From the NCBI RefSeq assembly GCF_050948215.1, contig NC_135151.1, forward strand, positions 6,612,220 through 6,676,219: 64,000 nt of DNA, given 5' to 3'. Source of the stretch: Halictus rubicundus (lineage: Eukaryota; Arthropoda; Insecta; Hymenoptera; Halictidae). A program made the translations under genes and the position numbers. This document shows positions 24,353-35,888 of the stretch, one piece after another. The stretch's first letter is position 1; the number at the start of each line of letters is the position of its first letter. The notes beneath the pieces were generated by a model. The model had not been told where the DNA came from and did no database searches. It worked only from the letters and a program-made list of their open reading frames with translations.

Positions 24353-24549
24353 TAGACTCCGGATTTTATGCATTTATGACGAAAACGAGTCCAATTGGAA
24401 ACAGTGAAAAGTTTGAAGTACTTTAAGAGCATTGATATGTTATTTTTACCGGATCAAAATTATCAGTGGAAAATATAAATATATATTCAGCCCCTGCGTC
24501 TTGCAATTCGTGCACAAACCTTTTATTTTGCATAAAGATCCGGAGTCCA
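24353..24549. mobile_element. hAT-like MITE copy
   Basis: Left end TAGACTCCGGATTTTATGCA and right end TGCATAAAGATCCGGAGTCCA form inverted termini. The flanking 8-mers GTTATCAC and GTTAACGC agree at 6 of 8 positions, a decayed target duplication. Length 197 bp, non-coding. A compensated change is visible: both termini carry CTCCGGA rather than CTGCGGA. Confidence 0.75.
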
Positions 24550-25609
24550 GTTAACGCTATACTGCAGACTATATTGCGAGGCGCTATAGCCGACCTTTCT
24601 TTTCTTCTGTGTCGAAATGGACTGAAAACGAAATATTAAAAATTAAATATTTTTTTCTTTTAATGTTTCTGCTGTTTTAAATTGCATCAACTCGTGCTTG
24701 TTATGAGCGCATAAAATCCACAGCAGGTCTTTATGCAAAATAAAAATTATCCAAGTCGATCGAAAGAAATGGAAGTCAGATGGACATACTAACAGGCTTC
24801 CGGTAAGTGATGCGTCAAGTTGCATTTTCAAGTTCTTCTCTAATGATGATTCATTGTTTCTCGTTAGAAAAATGGTCCTGTACGTTTTAATTCTCGCCAT
24901 CTATTCTTTGGACAGTCTCCTCTCGCCGCCACTAGACCGAGATGCATTATGCATTAATACATTTTTTGCAGCTACTAGACTGTGAAACATTAGACATTTA
25001 TAGCGCTTAAAGTGCTTCGAGACACTATAAAACGAAAACTTTATTGGCAGTTGATGTGGGCTCCTTTTATTTTCGACTTACTGAGACCGGACCCGATGGA
25101 CATTTTATTAAATGTGTTGGAAAGTGTTTGGCATGCTTCGTTTTAAGTGGACAGACTTGAAGCTAAGAAGGTAAATAAAAAATAGTTACTACAGCATTCC
25201 ATCTTTTTTCCATCGGATAGACATTGTAGAAAAACGTAAGGTAAGGTACAAAAGTGAGTACAAAATGATTATTGTAGTATTCCAGAAGAAGACAATTTTT
25301 TAAATTCATTATGCAATCATGCATTTACGTACAATTCAGTAACTAATATCCAAAAAACATGTTTGTACATCTTATGAGTTACAAAATATTACAATTGATT
25401 CTCTTGAACAAGTACTATTTATAAAACTGTCTTAGAACGTGTATATTGATCAGAATAATCGTTCAATTTTATTTTTACAAGAAATCCGTTAGTTGACGAT
25501 GGAAATGCATCTCTTATTTTAATGTTCATAAAATCAGGCACGAAAAGGGTAATTCACTTAAAGACCCGCAGTCAAACAACTGTCAATCAACTATTTGCCT
25601 AACAACAAA

Positions 25610-25852
25610 TTAACACTTTAAGTGCCACGTTGGTCACATATGACCGACATAATTTTTCCACTAAACTTGAAAATCACTTTTAACTACAATCTATTGAGTA
25701 AACCCAAATTAATTAAGATCTACGAGGTGTGAGAATGTGACAAAAATTATTGTTATCATGAACATTGTCTTTTTATTCTTGTACTATTAAATACCTAGTT
25801 TTGAATTTGTCTGACTTTCACGGGCATTGACGTGGCACTCAACGTGTGCCAA
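25610..25852. mobile_element. Decayed TTAA piggyBac-like MITE
   Basis: The left end is TTAACACTTTAAGTGCCACGT with a GGTCACATATGACC palindrome just inside. The right end carries ACGTGGCACTCAACGTGTG, roughly its reverse complement, but the right TTAA has changed to CCAA. Non-coding interior. Confidence 0.6.
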
Positions 25853-26229
25853 CAAGTTCAAAATTTACTTGAAAAACATTACGTAAACAATAGGGAAAAC
25901 AGCTTGCCTAGCAATAAATTGTTCAAACTAGTCGGTCAAATCAGTCGCAAAAATGCTAAAGGAGTCCAGAGACAATTCTACAAAACACGTAATACGAAAT
26001 CGAGGCCAACAATGGCCAGAAATAAAAATGGCCCCCGCAAGAAGCTCCCGAAGACTGACGAATCCGATTGAGTGCGCTGATTCTCCGACTATCATCATGG
26101 ACACCGTCGGCCTAGAAGAACTGCCTATGCAAGCAAAGCGTACAGAGAGAGCCAGCTATTCGATCGTCCAACTTCGGTAACGCAAATACGATTTCGTTCG
26201 TAATGCCTGTGCCCTTATTTCCCAAGAAA

Positions 26230-26364
26230 CACGTGTCTTGTGGCCTTAAAGGTAACCCGTTATTGGTCGGCCGTCGCTAAAGCCACCCCCTCATTGGCCG
26301 ATGGATTAGATGACCACGTGGTGTCCTGGTATATAACCAAGGGTGAACTAAGAAGGTATCGGCA
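26230..26364 (+). promoter_or_regulatory. TATA/CCAAT/E-box core promoter
   Basis: Two E-boxes CACGTG (26230-26235 and 26315-26320) and two ATTGG inverted CCAAT boxes (26262-26266 and 26293-26297) precede a TATATAA box at 26330-26336. A GGCAGTTG initiator-like word lies about 34 bp downstream, putting the start near 26364. Spacing is that of a classical focused promoter. The nearest recognised plus-strand gene is the ferritin at 30673, so this could be a distal promoter for it or belong to an unidentified transcript. Confidence 0.6.
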
Positions 26365-26959
26365 GTTGTGCACGGAACACGAGCAGAAGTGCGATCATTT
26401 TTTATTAACCTGCGGCTACCTTCGATCGCGTAGTGACACGGACCGGGGCTGTTCGATGGCTGGCATCGATCAAGTGCGATTACCACGGGGATTCGGAGAG
26501 TCTGACGTTTACCCCGAAACCGGGCAAAAACCGTCTCAGTGACCAGAGGAATCGACTCGAATTCCCGTACTTTCTGTGATCGAGAAGATCGAGAACGAGT
26601 GAGTGGAAAAACGCGCGCCCACCCGTGGATCGCAGACTTGTCGCCGCTCGTAGAGGTTGAGGAAGAATTCGAGAACCGTCCTGCAATACTGAAGAAGGTT
26701 CACCGAGAACCCAAAGCGTTCCTGCTTCTTGCGAAAAACCGCCGGAAATCATCGAGTTCCATCAACTTCCGCGAGCGCCTCCAAGAGCCGAACGACTCCG
26801 CCGAACTCGAGGCTCTTCGAACGGAAGAAGATCGAAAATATCGCGTCGGGAATCGGTCGTTCTTGCTTGCAACCGATCGTTTTCTAGCAAGATCAATCGT
26901 TCATCATCCCGAGAATAGCGGAGGGAGGAGTTAGGCCTCGGCGAGAGCCACAAACCCGC
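26364..26959 (+). other. Probable 5' leader exon, target gene unknown
   Basis: GC-rich sequence runs from the inferred start near 26364 to a good donor, CCGCG|GTAAGC, at 26959/26960. Several short ATG frames occur (for example 28 codons from 26457) and act at most as uORFs. The 131-codon frame at 26539 starts with GTG, not ATG. The acceptor partner is not determined. Splicing to the ferritin exon at 30673 is possible but unproven. Confidence 0.4.
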
Positions 26960-29900
26960 GGTAAGCCTGTCGTAGAAATGCACGGTAGGGAGATCGAAGA
27001 CAATGAATTTTGTATTCGAGTCGAACTATCCTACCAACCTATAGAACCAGCAGATGTGCGATCCCCACAAATTATCCTGGTACGAACGTACTGTCCGTAC
27101 GTTCGTATGAATCCAACTGACGCGGCATCGTATCTTCCTTGTCGCCGATAAATGTTTCAAGACAAAAATTCCGAACGGGAAACTTTGAGAACATAGGCGA
27201 TCCTAGACGACCCGGTAGCAATTGTTTGGCAGCCAGGAACGACGTTATTATTTACCGGCGAAGACTCGGGGCTAGATACGGCTTCTCGGGAGGTTCGATT
27301 GATTTTTTTTTTCAAGTATTTAGCACAGTGCTATACTCTTTCGTTCGCGACACCTATTCATACTTGACTACTTGGTAGCCCACTTTCGAAACTGCGCTGA
27401 AAGCTGCGACAGGTGTGGAATGGAATTACGGCTTCATTTATTCACTGGGGCTTTTGCAATTATTCATTGTCGCTGTTGTTTTCATTCCTTCGCGTAAAAA
27501 TCCTTATATTCAAGTTTCATGATAAGCAAACTTTATATTACCATCTCAACGCGTTACAATACTATTTTCAAACAGAGCAGAAATATACGCAACTACGCGC
27601 CTGGGGGAACGGGGGTCACATAACAATTTCTAACGCAACAAATTTCTTTTAGATTCTGCAGAATTCCGGGGAAAAAATATACGTAAATACACGCGTCGAG
27701 AAACACAAAAATTTCGAACGCTTCAATTTTTATTGATATTGTGTACAAACTAGTGTGCGACATCACTACGCATCGGCGTAAGTCGCAAAGAGTGAAAGTT
27801 CCTATAGCACCAATTTTCGTTTTTTATTTTATTTTATAGCGTTCTTGGTTGTGGTAGTTGGTCATAGTTTTTTGGATGATGTTCTACTGCGTGTTCTAAT
27901 TGATCTGGTGAGATTTAGGGGACAGGGAGGAGGCTGATCGAGAGGAAAAAGACACTGGACCCCAGTGCAGCTGCTGGCCACTGCACAAGATTAGACATAA
28001 GACTCTTGTGCGTGTGACAGCGGCTATGATGGGGCTTCCACGGAACACCGAGGAAATGATGAAACCCGTGACCCGGTCGAGCGTGACCACTGAATCATTG
28101 AAACCGACGCATCGGTGTTACGTGTTACGAGGACTTTATCGACAAGGCTCGCCCCCCTTTTCTGCATCGGCCCTTTCGACGAAGAAGAGGAGAATCTCGC
28201 ATTTCGGAGGAACGAGACAGGTTTGTGTTGCGGGTCTGAACTATTAATGAGACGCGTGGCACGGAAAAATTGTTGTATATTAGTTTATAAATTGGGCCCT
28301 TCTGTTTACTGAATAAGAATTTTATTTTCAACCTTCTGGTTCATGGAAGAGGGTCGAAAACAATGGACTATGGGACCCGAAAATGCTAATAATTAGTTTT
28401 TAATTTAATATTTATTATTGTACTGTATGTACATTAACGCCAGAACTTCAAAATTCTTTATTAGGACCTATGTAGATCATAATAATATTTACAATGATGT
28501 GGTTTTGTAGTATTGATCGAACGAATCAATTAATTCGTATTAATTTAAAAAAAAAATTGGCTGAGATCTCATTTTTCGAGACCTTGTAATATTTGTAGCG
28601 TTTTAGAAACCCTATTCTTAGTGCCCGGTAGTTCTAGTATTAATTGTTAAATATTGTGTGATTGAAGATCATTTTTTGAACACCATTCAGAAAATGATTG
28701 AGTATTTAGTATAGGGAAAGAAATCTATTTGTGTATGGAATTACCTAATATGTACGATTTCTATAGTCTTTGCGAATAAACTACAGTTGAATTCGCACTT
28801 GCAGTCTTTACCGCAGCTAATGCATTATTCTGTTAGGTAATCCTTCAGCTCAGTATGTAGCAATCATGTACATAGGAATTACGTACAAGGTGGTTCACAA
28901 ACTTTTAATGTATCAATTATCCCGAATAAAATTTTTAACGGATTTCGAGAGTTATGAACTGCTCCGCAATTATGTACTGTAAATATGTTGTTTATAATTG
29001 TAAATAAAAATATTTTCCATTTCTTGGTCCACAGAAAGATAGAAGAAAATTCAATATTTAAACGTACTTTCATTATACCGTCCTTTTCAAGTAAGTATTA
29101 ACATTTCGATTGCATTAATGTTATACAAACATTATTATATTCTCTTTTGATCTCAACGTACAGCAAAAACGCTAAAAAATTATATAATCGACTTACGTAA
29201 CATACATTACTACATTATAGAATGCGAATAAAAATGTATTTAAGAATTTATATAACATACCACCTCGCATTAATTATGTTCACTTCTTTGGAAATACTAA
29301 AGTAACAATTACGAATCGATTAACGACCAATGGATTTGCCAATTGACAAATAAAATAAAGTTTTATGTATTCAAAACGCAATACCGCTTCGTGTTGATAA
29401 ACATGAAAAAACAAATCTACCTCCTCGTTCGCCATGATGCATCGTGTTCAAAGTGCATTTCCGGCGTTGCATTCGCGTTCTGAAACGCGCTCGATCTGCA
29501 CCGCCGTGCGATTCTCTTCTCATTGGTCGAAGGAAATAAAGATCGCGTATTGCAGCGCCATTTCTGAAAGATTTGCGAACACACGGTACTAGGTTGCGCA
29601 ATTGAAATGTACGAAAGATGCACGCACAATAAATACAATTACAAACAATTCTTGATTATTACACGCATCACTACTCCAAAATTGCGTAGTAAAAATAAAT
29701 AGAGCAGTCGTTTATCGATTATTACATCCAGCTTTGAGTAGTTAAAGTATAAATACAAATACCGACGATTCTTACCAATTACATTCACAACTATTAAAAA
29801 GTTATGTTAAATTAAACAGAGAATTGGAAGTGCATAGAGAATTTCTTTATCAATAGATTATTGATATTATGCATTTATGCCAATGTGAAATACAAAACAG

Positions 29901-30504
29901 CAAAAGCATTAGAATAATTTAAGAATGTTGCATTAAATGAGATAATATTTTATTCGGCTCCTTTTTGTAAGTGGTCTCTTTTCAAACGTGAATTTTCCAA
30001 CAATAATCCAAGAATAATTGCAATTGCAGACACTTCTACATCTTGGAGTTATTATACTCCATCTATTTCAAGATCACGTAACAGAAGAGTAAAGAGAAGT
30101 CTATTATCAGTTATTATAAAAGACAAGCCTTACAGTGAACACAGTAATCCAAGAATAAATACCGACAATTCTCGACAGTCACTCCGACTTCTATTCCAAT
30201 ATTAGAAAATATAAATAGATAGAGCATTCCTGTATGAATTATTTAAAAAATCGAGCCTCGACCTCCAGATAACAGTCAAAGACAGAAAAATGACCTGACA
30301 AGCCTAAAACAACTATAAGAATTCCGTCAAAAACAAAGCCGAATAACAAACGCCTTAGAAACGTCAAAATTAATCATTTCGCGCTCGCATAACGTCGAGC
30401 TTATCTACGGCGTAGCTCTAGTATTCAAGGTCACGTCCGTAGGCCTTTTGCTTGAGAATTGCGTAGAAGTGCGCTTGCGTGGATCGCAGCCCAGTGCCGT
30501 CCTG
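26960..30504. other. Non-coding interval upstream of ferritin
   Basis: Mostly AT-rich with no domain-bearing frame. A perfect 11-bp inverted repeat sits at 27081-27107. If the leader exon ending at 26959 belongs to the ferritin gene, this interval would be its first intron. Confidence 0.5.
27081..27107. repeat. Perfect 11-bp inverted repeat with 5-nt loop
   Basis: TACGAACGTAC at 27081-27091 pairs exactly with GTACGTTCGTA at 27097-27107 around the loop TGTCC. Strong hairpin or cruciform potential, about 120 bp after the leader donor at 26959. Confidence 0.85.
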
Positions 30505-30511
30505 TATATAA
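30505..30511 (+). promoter_or_regulatory. TATA box of the signal-less ferritin gene
   Basis: TATATAA lies 162 bp upstream of the ferritin ATG, so transcription would start near 30535-30545 and give a 5' leader of about 130 nt. Two CAGTGC words (30492 and 30607) are present but neither has the flanking complementary stem with a bulged C, so no canonical iron-responsive element is visible. Confidence 0.5.
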
Positions 30512-30672
30512 TCGATGCAGTCTGTTTTGAAAGCGCAAGTCAAACCCGATGACGGTCTCACATGCGTTCTAAAACGACACCACGAGACCAGTACGACTCG
30601 TGACACCAGTGCATCCTCCGGCTCGCATAATTCCCGCAGATTTCGCGCCCGAAAACAAACGACAGACACGAC

Positions 30673-31989
30673 ATGAGCCTGGTCAGACAGAACTTCCACG
30701 AGGAATGCGAGCAGGCGCTGAATAAGCAAATCAATTTGGAATTGTATGCGAGTTACGCCTACCTCTCCATGGTTAATCCAATACAATATTGATTAAGTGG
30801 CTATTTTTACCGTGACATTCGCGTTATTCTACAACGGAACCTTCCCTTCGTGTTCAACTATGTCTCGATTGAACATCGCAACAACAAAATCATTTTTATT
30901 CAAACGGTTAACACGTTCGTTACCGTCGACGCACGCGACGTTCATTGTCAATTTATGTCGAGATAGTCAAATTCATTTCGTATACTTTTGATGTTCCAAG
31001 TTCTAGTACACATTCAATGAGTTCATGACTTTGTTCTGCTAAATTGTCTCGATACTTCACAAAAGGTGGCACAAAGGTGGTACGGCGCAATTAATAAAAC
31101 ATTTTAAAACCGGCGATAAGCAACTTAAAAAATTGCAGGTAGTGAACGTGTTAAAGAGCAGAATGAAAAATAAAAAAAGCACATGGTATACGTTCGATCC
31201 GGTAACTTTGGATTTATGGCAATGATTTTGTATGACAGTCAATCGGGATACAGTTTTAACCTTTTAACTGAAAATGACGAGTTAACTCGTCGATCGGAAA
31301 GTTTCTCATTGTCTTCTTCGTTCGACGAATAATGCTTTCAGTTTATAGTGTCGTAATATCCATATTAGTGTGAACTATTTACTTTGATTACGGCAACAAT
31401 TTTGTTACGGCAATTTTATTTGTTTTACGTCTCCTTGAATTTTCATAATTATAAAGTCACTCGGTTGAAAGGTTGCTAATGTAGTTGACACGTATCCTTT
31501 GTCGTCTTTCGTTTGCTATGTTACTTGACTGCGAAGGTGAACTGTCGTCGGCTAATGACCGGTATGTTTTTCAGGCGTACTATTTCGACAGAAGTGACGT
31601 CGCTTTGCAAGGACTTCACTCGTACTTCAAGAAGTGCTCCGACGAGGAGAGGGAGCATGCCATGAAGTTCATGACCTACCAAAACAAGAGAGGCGGGAGC
31701 ATTCATCTGACGAACATCGAGAGTCCGTCACTGGACAACTGGGTTAGCGCGAAGTGCGCGATGATGGAGGCGCTGCAACTAGAGAAAAGAGTAAACCAAG
31801 TATGAAATTCGCCCTAACCTTCGTTGAGATTGAAAGCAACTTTTTCCCAAGTCTCAAAAAGTCCCAAGATTCGAAATAGAAAAAATGAAAGCAGTTGTCA
31901 CGAAGGAGTGGTACCAGAGTCTCCAGATCAAGACTTGTTCCCCCACTCCCATTTCCCCTTCTACCGCGCTATTCCCCACACTTCATACT

Positions 31990-32031
<42 letters not shown>

Positions 32032-33246
32032 GGGAGAGAGAGAGACAGAGAATACTTTTCCCCTCAATTCGTGCTCCCTCCCCTCATCTGGCGACACTGG
32101 GTGGTACCACCCCAAGCAGAAAATATTCAATCAAAATGCAAATTCCCCGTGGAAAGAATTATTGAAATGCACATTACAAATGGACGGAACTACGATACAC
32201 GGTAACTCACAAACTTTTTCACAGAAAGTTGCTTTTATTTGTCCAAATAAATCGATAAAACGTCGTATTTCGTTATAAGATCAATGCAAACGCGTCAGCA
32301 AAAATGTTAAAACAACAAACGACATAAATGTGACCATTAATTTTTTATTTGGGTTATATGTGAACAACGGTGCGACTCACTGTATACAGAGTGAGTCACC
32401 TAGCACTTAAACCTCCTGTATCTATATTGTTATTACGATATAAAATGTCTAAGGAAAAAAATATAATATAATATAATATAGTATAATATTTCTTAAAGTT
32501 TCAAGGTTATTGGTTCTTTTTTATTAATATTATCATTGGAAATGCAGGAATTACGTAGCTAAAAATTATCATTGCGTAATGCTTTATGTTTAACACGTGT
32601 GAACGTAAGTTTTTAGTTAGCGTATTCTACAAAAAAACAATTGCTCGCAAATATAAAATCGAAATTTTTTAACATCAGATTCCATCTATATTTCTTCTTG
32701 CAAAGAATCAACCTTTCCCCGTTTGCTCCGTAAATATTGAGACACTTTGTATATCTGCGACGTCCACTTAATTAACATTCGACTTGTAAATTTCATTAGC
32801 ACGGAGATAATAATTTCGATACGCCGTGGAACGCTCCATAAGTACGAATTTAATACAGTTACTTTCAATCGGGGGTGTAACTCAGTGGTAGAGTGTCCGC
32901 TTCGCATGCGGAAAGTCCTGGGTTCAAATCCCAGCTCCTCCAACTTTCTTTTTTCCATTTTTTTTCGCTTCAATCCTGAACAATAACAACAGTCTATGAT
33001 TGTACCATAATATTTCGATGTAAATACATTTTTTAAACAATTTTTTTCCACGATTTTCAGTGCCTGTTAGAGTTGCACGCGCTGGCGTCGACACACAACG
33101 ATCCGAACTTGATGGATTTCCTCGAAACGGAGTTCTTGCAAGAACAAGTGGACGCGATTAAAGAACTTGCTAACCACGTGACGAATTTGGAAAGAGTTGC
33201 CGAAGGTCTGGGTGTATATATCTTCGACAAGAAGCTGGGACATTAA
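30673..33246 (+). CDS. Ferritin heavy chain, signal-less (cytosolic type), 3 exons
   Basis: Exons at 30673-30771, 31575-31799 and 33061-33246 join in phase 0 to give 169 residues. The product is a ferritin H-type subunit, which oxidises Fe(II) and stores iron in a 24-subunit cage. All ferroxidase ligands are present in the model: E23, Y30, E57, E58, H61, E103 and Q137. It starts directly at MSLVRQNFHEE with no signal peptide or presequence, unlike the secreted insect ferritins, so a cytosolic place is inferred. The first donor (ATG|GTTAAT) is weak, while the acceptors TTTTTCAG and ATTTTCAG are strong. Intron 1 holds two TTAA MITEs and intron 2 a tRNA-Ala gene and a (GA)n tract. A second ferritin follows 1.4 kb downstream on the same strand and shares the first intron position, so the pair probably arose by duplication. 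Polyadenylation signals lie at 33534 and 33556. Confidence 0.92.
30908..31154. mobile_element. TTAA-flanked piggyBac-like MITE in ferritin intron 1
   Basis: Left end TTAACACGTTCGTTACC and right end GGTAGTGAACGTGTTAA are near-perfect inverted repeats bounded by TTAA on both sides. It is 247 bp, non-coding, and lies entirely within the first intron of the ferritin gene. Confidence 0.85.
31256..31476. mobile_element. TTAA piggyBac-like MITE in ferritin intron 1
   Basis: The left end TTAACCTTTTAACTGA and the right end TCGGTTGAAAGGTTGC are imperfect inverted repeats. The right TTAA has changed to TTGC. A GACGAGTTAACTCGTC palindrome lies just inside the left end. It ends about 100 bp before ferritin exon 2. 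Confidence 0.65.
31992..32049. repeat. (GA)n microsatellite in ferritin intron 2
   Basis: An interrupted AG/GA run of about 58 bp. The RERERE-type frames it produces are artefacts. Confidence 0.95.
32871..32942 (+). tRNA. tRNA-Ala, anticodon CGC
   Basis: A 72-nt cloverleaf starts GGGGGTG and ends CTCCTCC plus discriminator A. The anticodon loop TTCGCAT gives CGC, reading GCG. The G3:U70 pair, the identity mark of alanine tRNA, is present. The D stem is ACTC/GAGT, the anticodon stem TCCGC/GCGGA and the T arm CTGGG-TTCAAAT-CCCAG. One acceptor mismatch (U6:U67) is seen. A T6 run at about 32949 serves as Pol III terminator. The gene lies inside ferritin intron 2 on the same strand. Confidence 0.92.
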
Positions 33247-33533
33247 GCCAATTGTCGGAACGCACGAGAGTTTCGGAGAAGCAAGTGTACATTGTATCAT
33301 TTACAGGATACAATTAACCCAGTCAAACTGTTTCAACCCGTAAGATGTGTCAATCGTAGGGAAACGATAATTGCTGTCGATGAAACAGATAGTATTACCA
33401 AATTCAATATATTCTTTAACGCTACGACTACCGTACGGATCAAAGTGTCGTGTTTCTGATCTTTTCTTCTACATTTTTATCGATATTACGAAATGTTTTT
33501 GGGCGAAAAGTTCTTTATTGGAGCACATATTGT

Positions 33534-33561
33534 AATAAAAATCGTGCTAAACTTGAATAAA
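33534..33561 (+). terminator. Polyadenylation signals of the first ferritin gene
   Basis: Two AATAAA hexamers (33534-33539 and 33556-33561) lie about 290-310 bp after the stop codon. Confidence 0.6.
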
Positions 33562-33599
33562 CCCAATTCTGTCATTATTATAAATCAATATACATTTAT

Positions 33600-34668
33600 A
33601 GCGTTCAATTGTTTGCGTTATTAAGCGTTCGCTCTTTTGCACACTTAAGTGTCCGCCGCTATCCCACTTGGCAGTTTCCACTTTATTGTCAGAAAAGAGG
33701 TTATCGAAACAAAAACGACATTAAGTGTGCACTGCTGTAACACTTACTTTTAGTAATCGCGTCACTCACCCATCTTGTTATTGTTCAAGTTTGAAATATA
33801 TGTCTTGTTAAATTACTTCGCGTACAGTAGTGTCCTCCATTTGACATCATTCGATGCCTTCTACAAGATAGAAAAACCCTCAGGAGGATTTACGACCCCT
33901 GCTCGTCTGTAACAAAAAATAATTAATTTCTTTTGTGTAACTTATTATTTTTATTGAAATTCAAATCAATTGTCGAATATGTTGAAGGAAGTAGTAAATG
34001 AACGATTAAAGAATAAAATAACGCACAATGATTTCAGAATAACGTTTAGCTAAATGATGGGATATATTATTGAAATAATTATTTCCCGAATGTATATTAT
34101 TTGAATAGGGCCCAAGCCTGATCTGTAAACCGGTGGCGCTTTGAACTACGACCTCCATCTTGATAAAGAACGGAATAGTTAGATAATAGATACAGTACAC
34201 ACTACGTTGTAAAATGAATTCCTTGATGTACTTTAGGAATTGTAACAGAATGTCAATTTTGAAAACAATTTGTAGCCCCTAACATGCTGCATAGCGCTAT
34301 GCAGACTTTACTCATTACAAATAAAATTGGTGACGTCGACCTCAGGACACTGTTAGTCTTTAATTACGAGAACCTTAACAACCCGTTCTGTTTGTAATAT
34401 TTATCAAACATACCCGCCCCAAGGTAGATCCACCTGAATAATATTTTCTACGCAATTTGAAAGGTGTCGATGGACGAATGCACTGCACAGAACAATTTCG
34501 TGCTAAGATCATTTTCCTCTTTCATTGCCAAGAATTGGCGAACATTGAAATAGACCACCTAGTATAATAGTACCGAAAAATCTGCGAATCTTTCCCCTGA
34601 CACACGTATCGAACTGACAGTTCTTTCGAAACGAATTTGTTGTAAATTATAAGTGACTCAATGCAAAC
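33600..34668. other. Intergenic between the two ferritin genes
   Basis: AT-rich DNA with no frame or repeat I can support. It must contain the promoter of the second ferritin. No clear TATA box was found in the 200 bp before the ATG at 34669. Confidence 0.5.
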
Positions 34669-35888
34669 ATGTTGAAGCCCTTTTGGTGCAGAAAAATCCT
34701 TAGTGATGCTTTGACTCCTCAAGCCTGGGGATTATCCAGTAAAAAGTAAATTTCAGTGCAATTCAACAACGAACTCCCAAGCAAATGCTTCCACCTAAGC
34801 GAATTAATTAACGTTCTTCAAGGACGTTCAAATTACAGTTATGGAACTACAATGAATTCCCTACGAGATCGTACAGTTCTTGTTCCGGTGACAAAGGCAA
34901 GCAATGCATCGATAAACCAATGAAATGGCCGAGTGGAAAACCTGCTAAGTTTAAGTTCCACGAGGAGACCGAGGCTATACTAAACGCGCAAATAAACGCA
35001 GAGCTAAAAGCATTTTATTACTACCTATCCATGGTAAGATCTAATGAAAAATCATTCCTCCTACTATCTTTACGAGCGACGTCATACTGGCGCACATAAA
35101 AATTGCATTAGTCGAGGAACTTGAACTATTCAGTAGATACATTATTCCTCTACTCATCAACATGACTGTAGATATTTATGCACATTCGCACTAAAAGAAA
35201 GCATTAGTTTCACGATATAAATATGCTCGTCGCGTCGCCATTTCCATTTTTTCAGGCTGCATACTTCGGACGCGGCGATGTTGCATTGCCTGGTTGTGAG
35301 TCGTTCTTCATGCAAATGCATCACGAGGAGCATGAACATGCTCTGAGGTTCGTGAATTATGTTAAAATGCGTGGTGGTTTCGTTAATTTGTGCAACGTGG
35401 AGCAGCCTACTGACCAAGATTGGAAATGTCCGCTGCATGCCTTCAAAGTAAAGCATATTTATTATAGTGAAAATACAATATTTTTAGTGGCCAACATAGC
35501 TAACATCTTATTGGAGTACGCTAAACATTTCTTTTGTTGCTAGTAGAAAATTTCTTGGGAAAGAGATGAATTGCGGAAAAAATATAAATAATATTGTTTA
35601 ATAAAATCTGTTTAGACGGCCCTAGACCTGGAGATCGAGGTAAGTGACAAGCTCGTAGCAGTGAACAAGGTGGCCGAAAAACATGGCGACTTGAATGCCA
35701 GTGATTTTATCATTACTGGCTTCATGGAGAACCAAATGAAGAGTGTCGAAGAGATGGGAAGATTCGTCGCTATCTTATCTGGAATCGGTGACCATGCATT
35801 GGCCCGTTTCATGTTCGACAAAGACATGCTCGACAATCACGTCCTATCAAAATTCAACGTGCTTCGAACAAAATCGAATCCGAACTGA
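34669..35888 (+). CDS. Fer3HCH: Ferritin heavy chain with mitochondrial-type presequence, 4 exons
   Basis: The model joins 34669-34745, 34877-35033, 35256-35447 and 35616-35888 with matching phases (2, 0, 0) to give 232 residues. The N-terminus begins MLKPFWCRKILSDALTPQ. It is basic, with K3, R8 and K9 and no early acidic residue before D13, and could form an amphipathic helix typical of a mitochondrial import signal. The mature part follows from about residue 50 and keeps every ferroxidase ligand: E68, Y75, E102, E103, H106, E148 and Q182. It should detoxify and store iron in the matrix, like Drosophila Fer3HCH or vertebrate FTMT; the symbol is given by that analogy. The first exon was chosen because its donor (AAAAA|GTAAAT) leaves phase 2, which CAG|T at 34877 completes. 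If that exon is wrong, translation could begin at M41. An internal GAG|GTAAGT at 35640 looks like a cryptic donor. The first ferritin-fold intron sits at the same place as in the upstream paralogue, the second does not. Confidence 0.82.

Noticed and set aside
26539..26934. 131-codon frame in the leader exon
   Set aside because: It starts with GTG rather than ATG and resembles nothing. Better explained as GC-rich leader sequence.
30492..30612. CAGTGC words near the ferritin start, possible iron-responsive elements
   Set aside because: Neither has a five-pair upper stem with a bulged C on the 5' side, so they do not form the canonical IRE.
30418..30786. 122-codon minus-strand ORF
   Set aside because: It overlaps ferritin exon 1 and its leader in antisense and has no domain.
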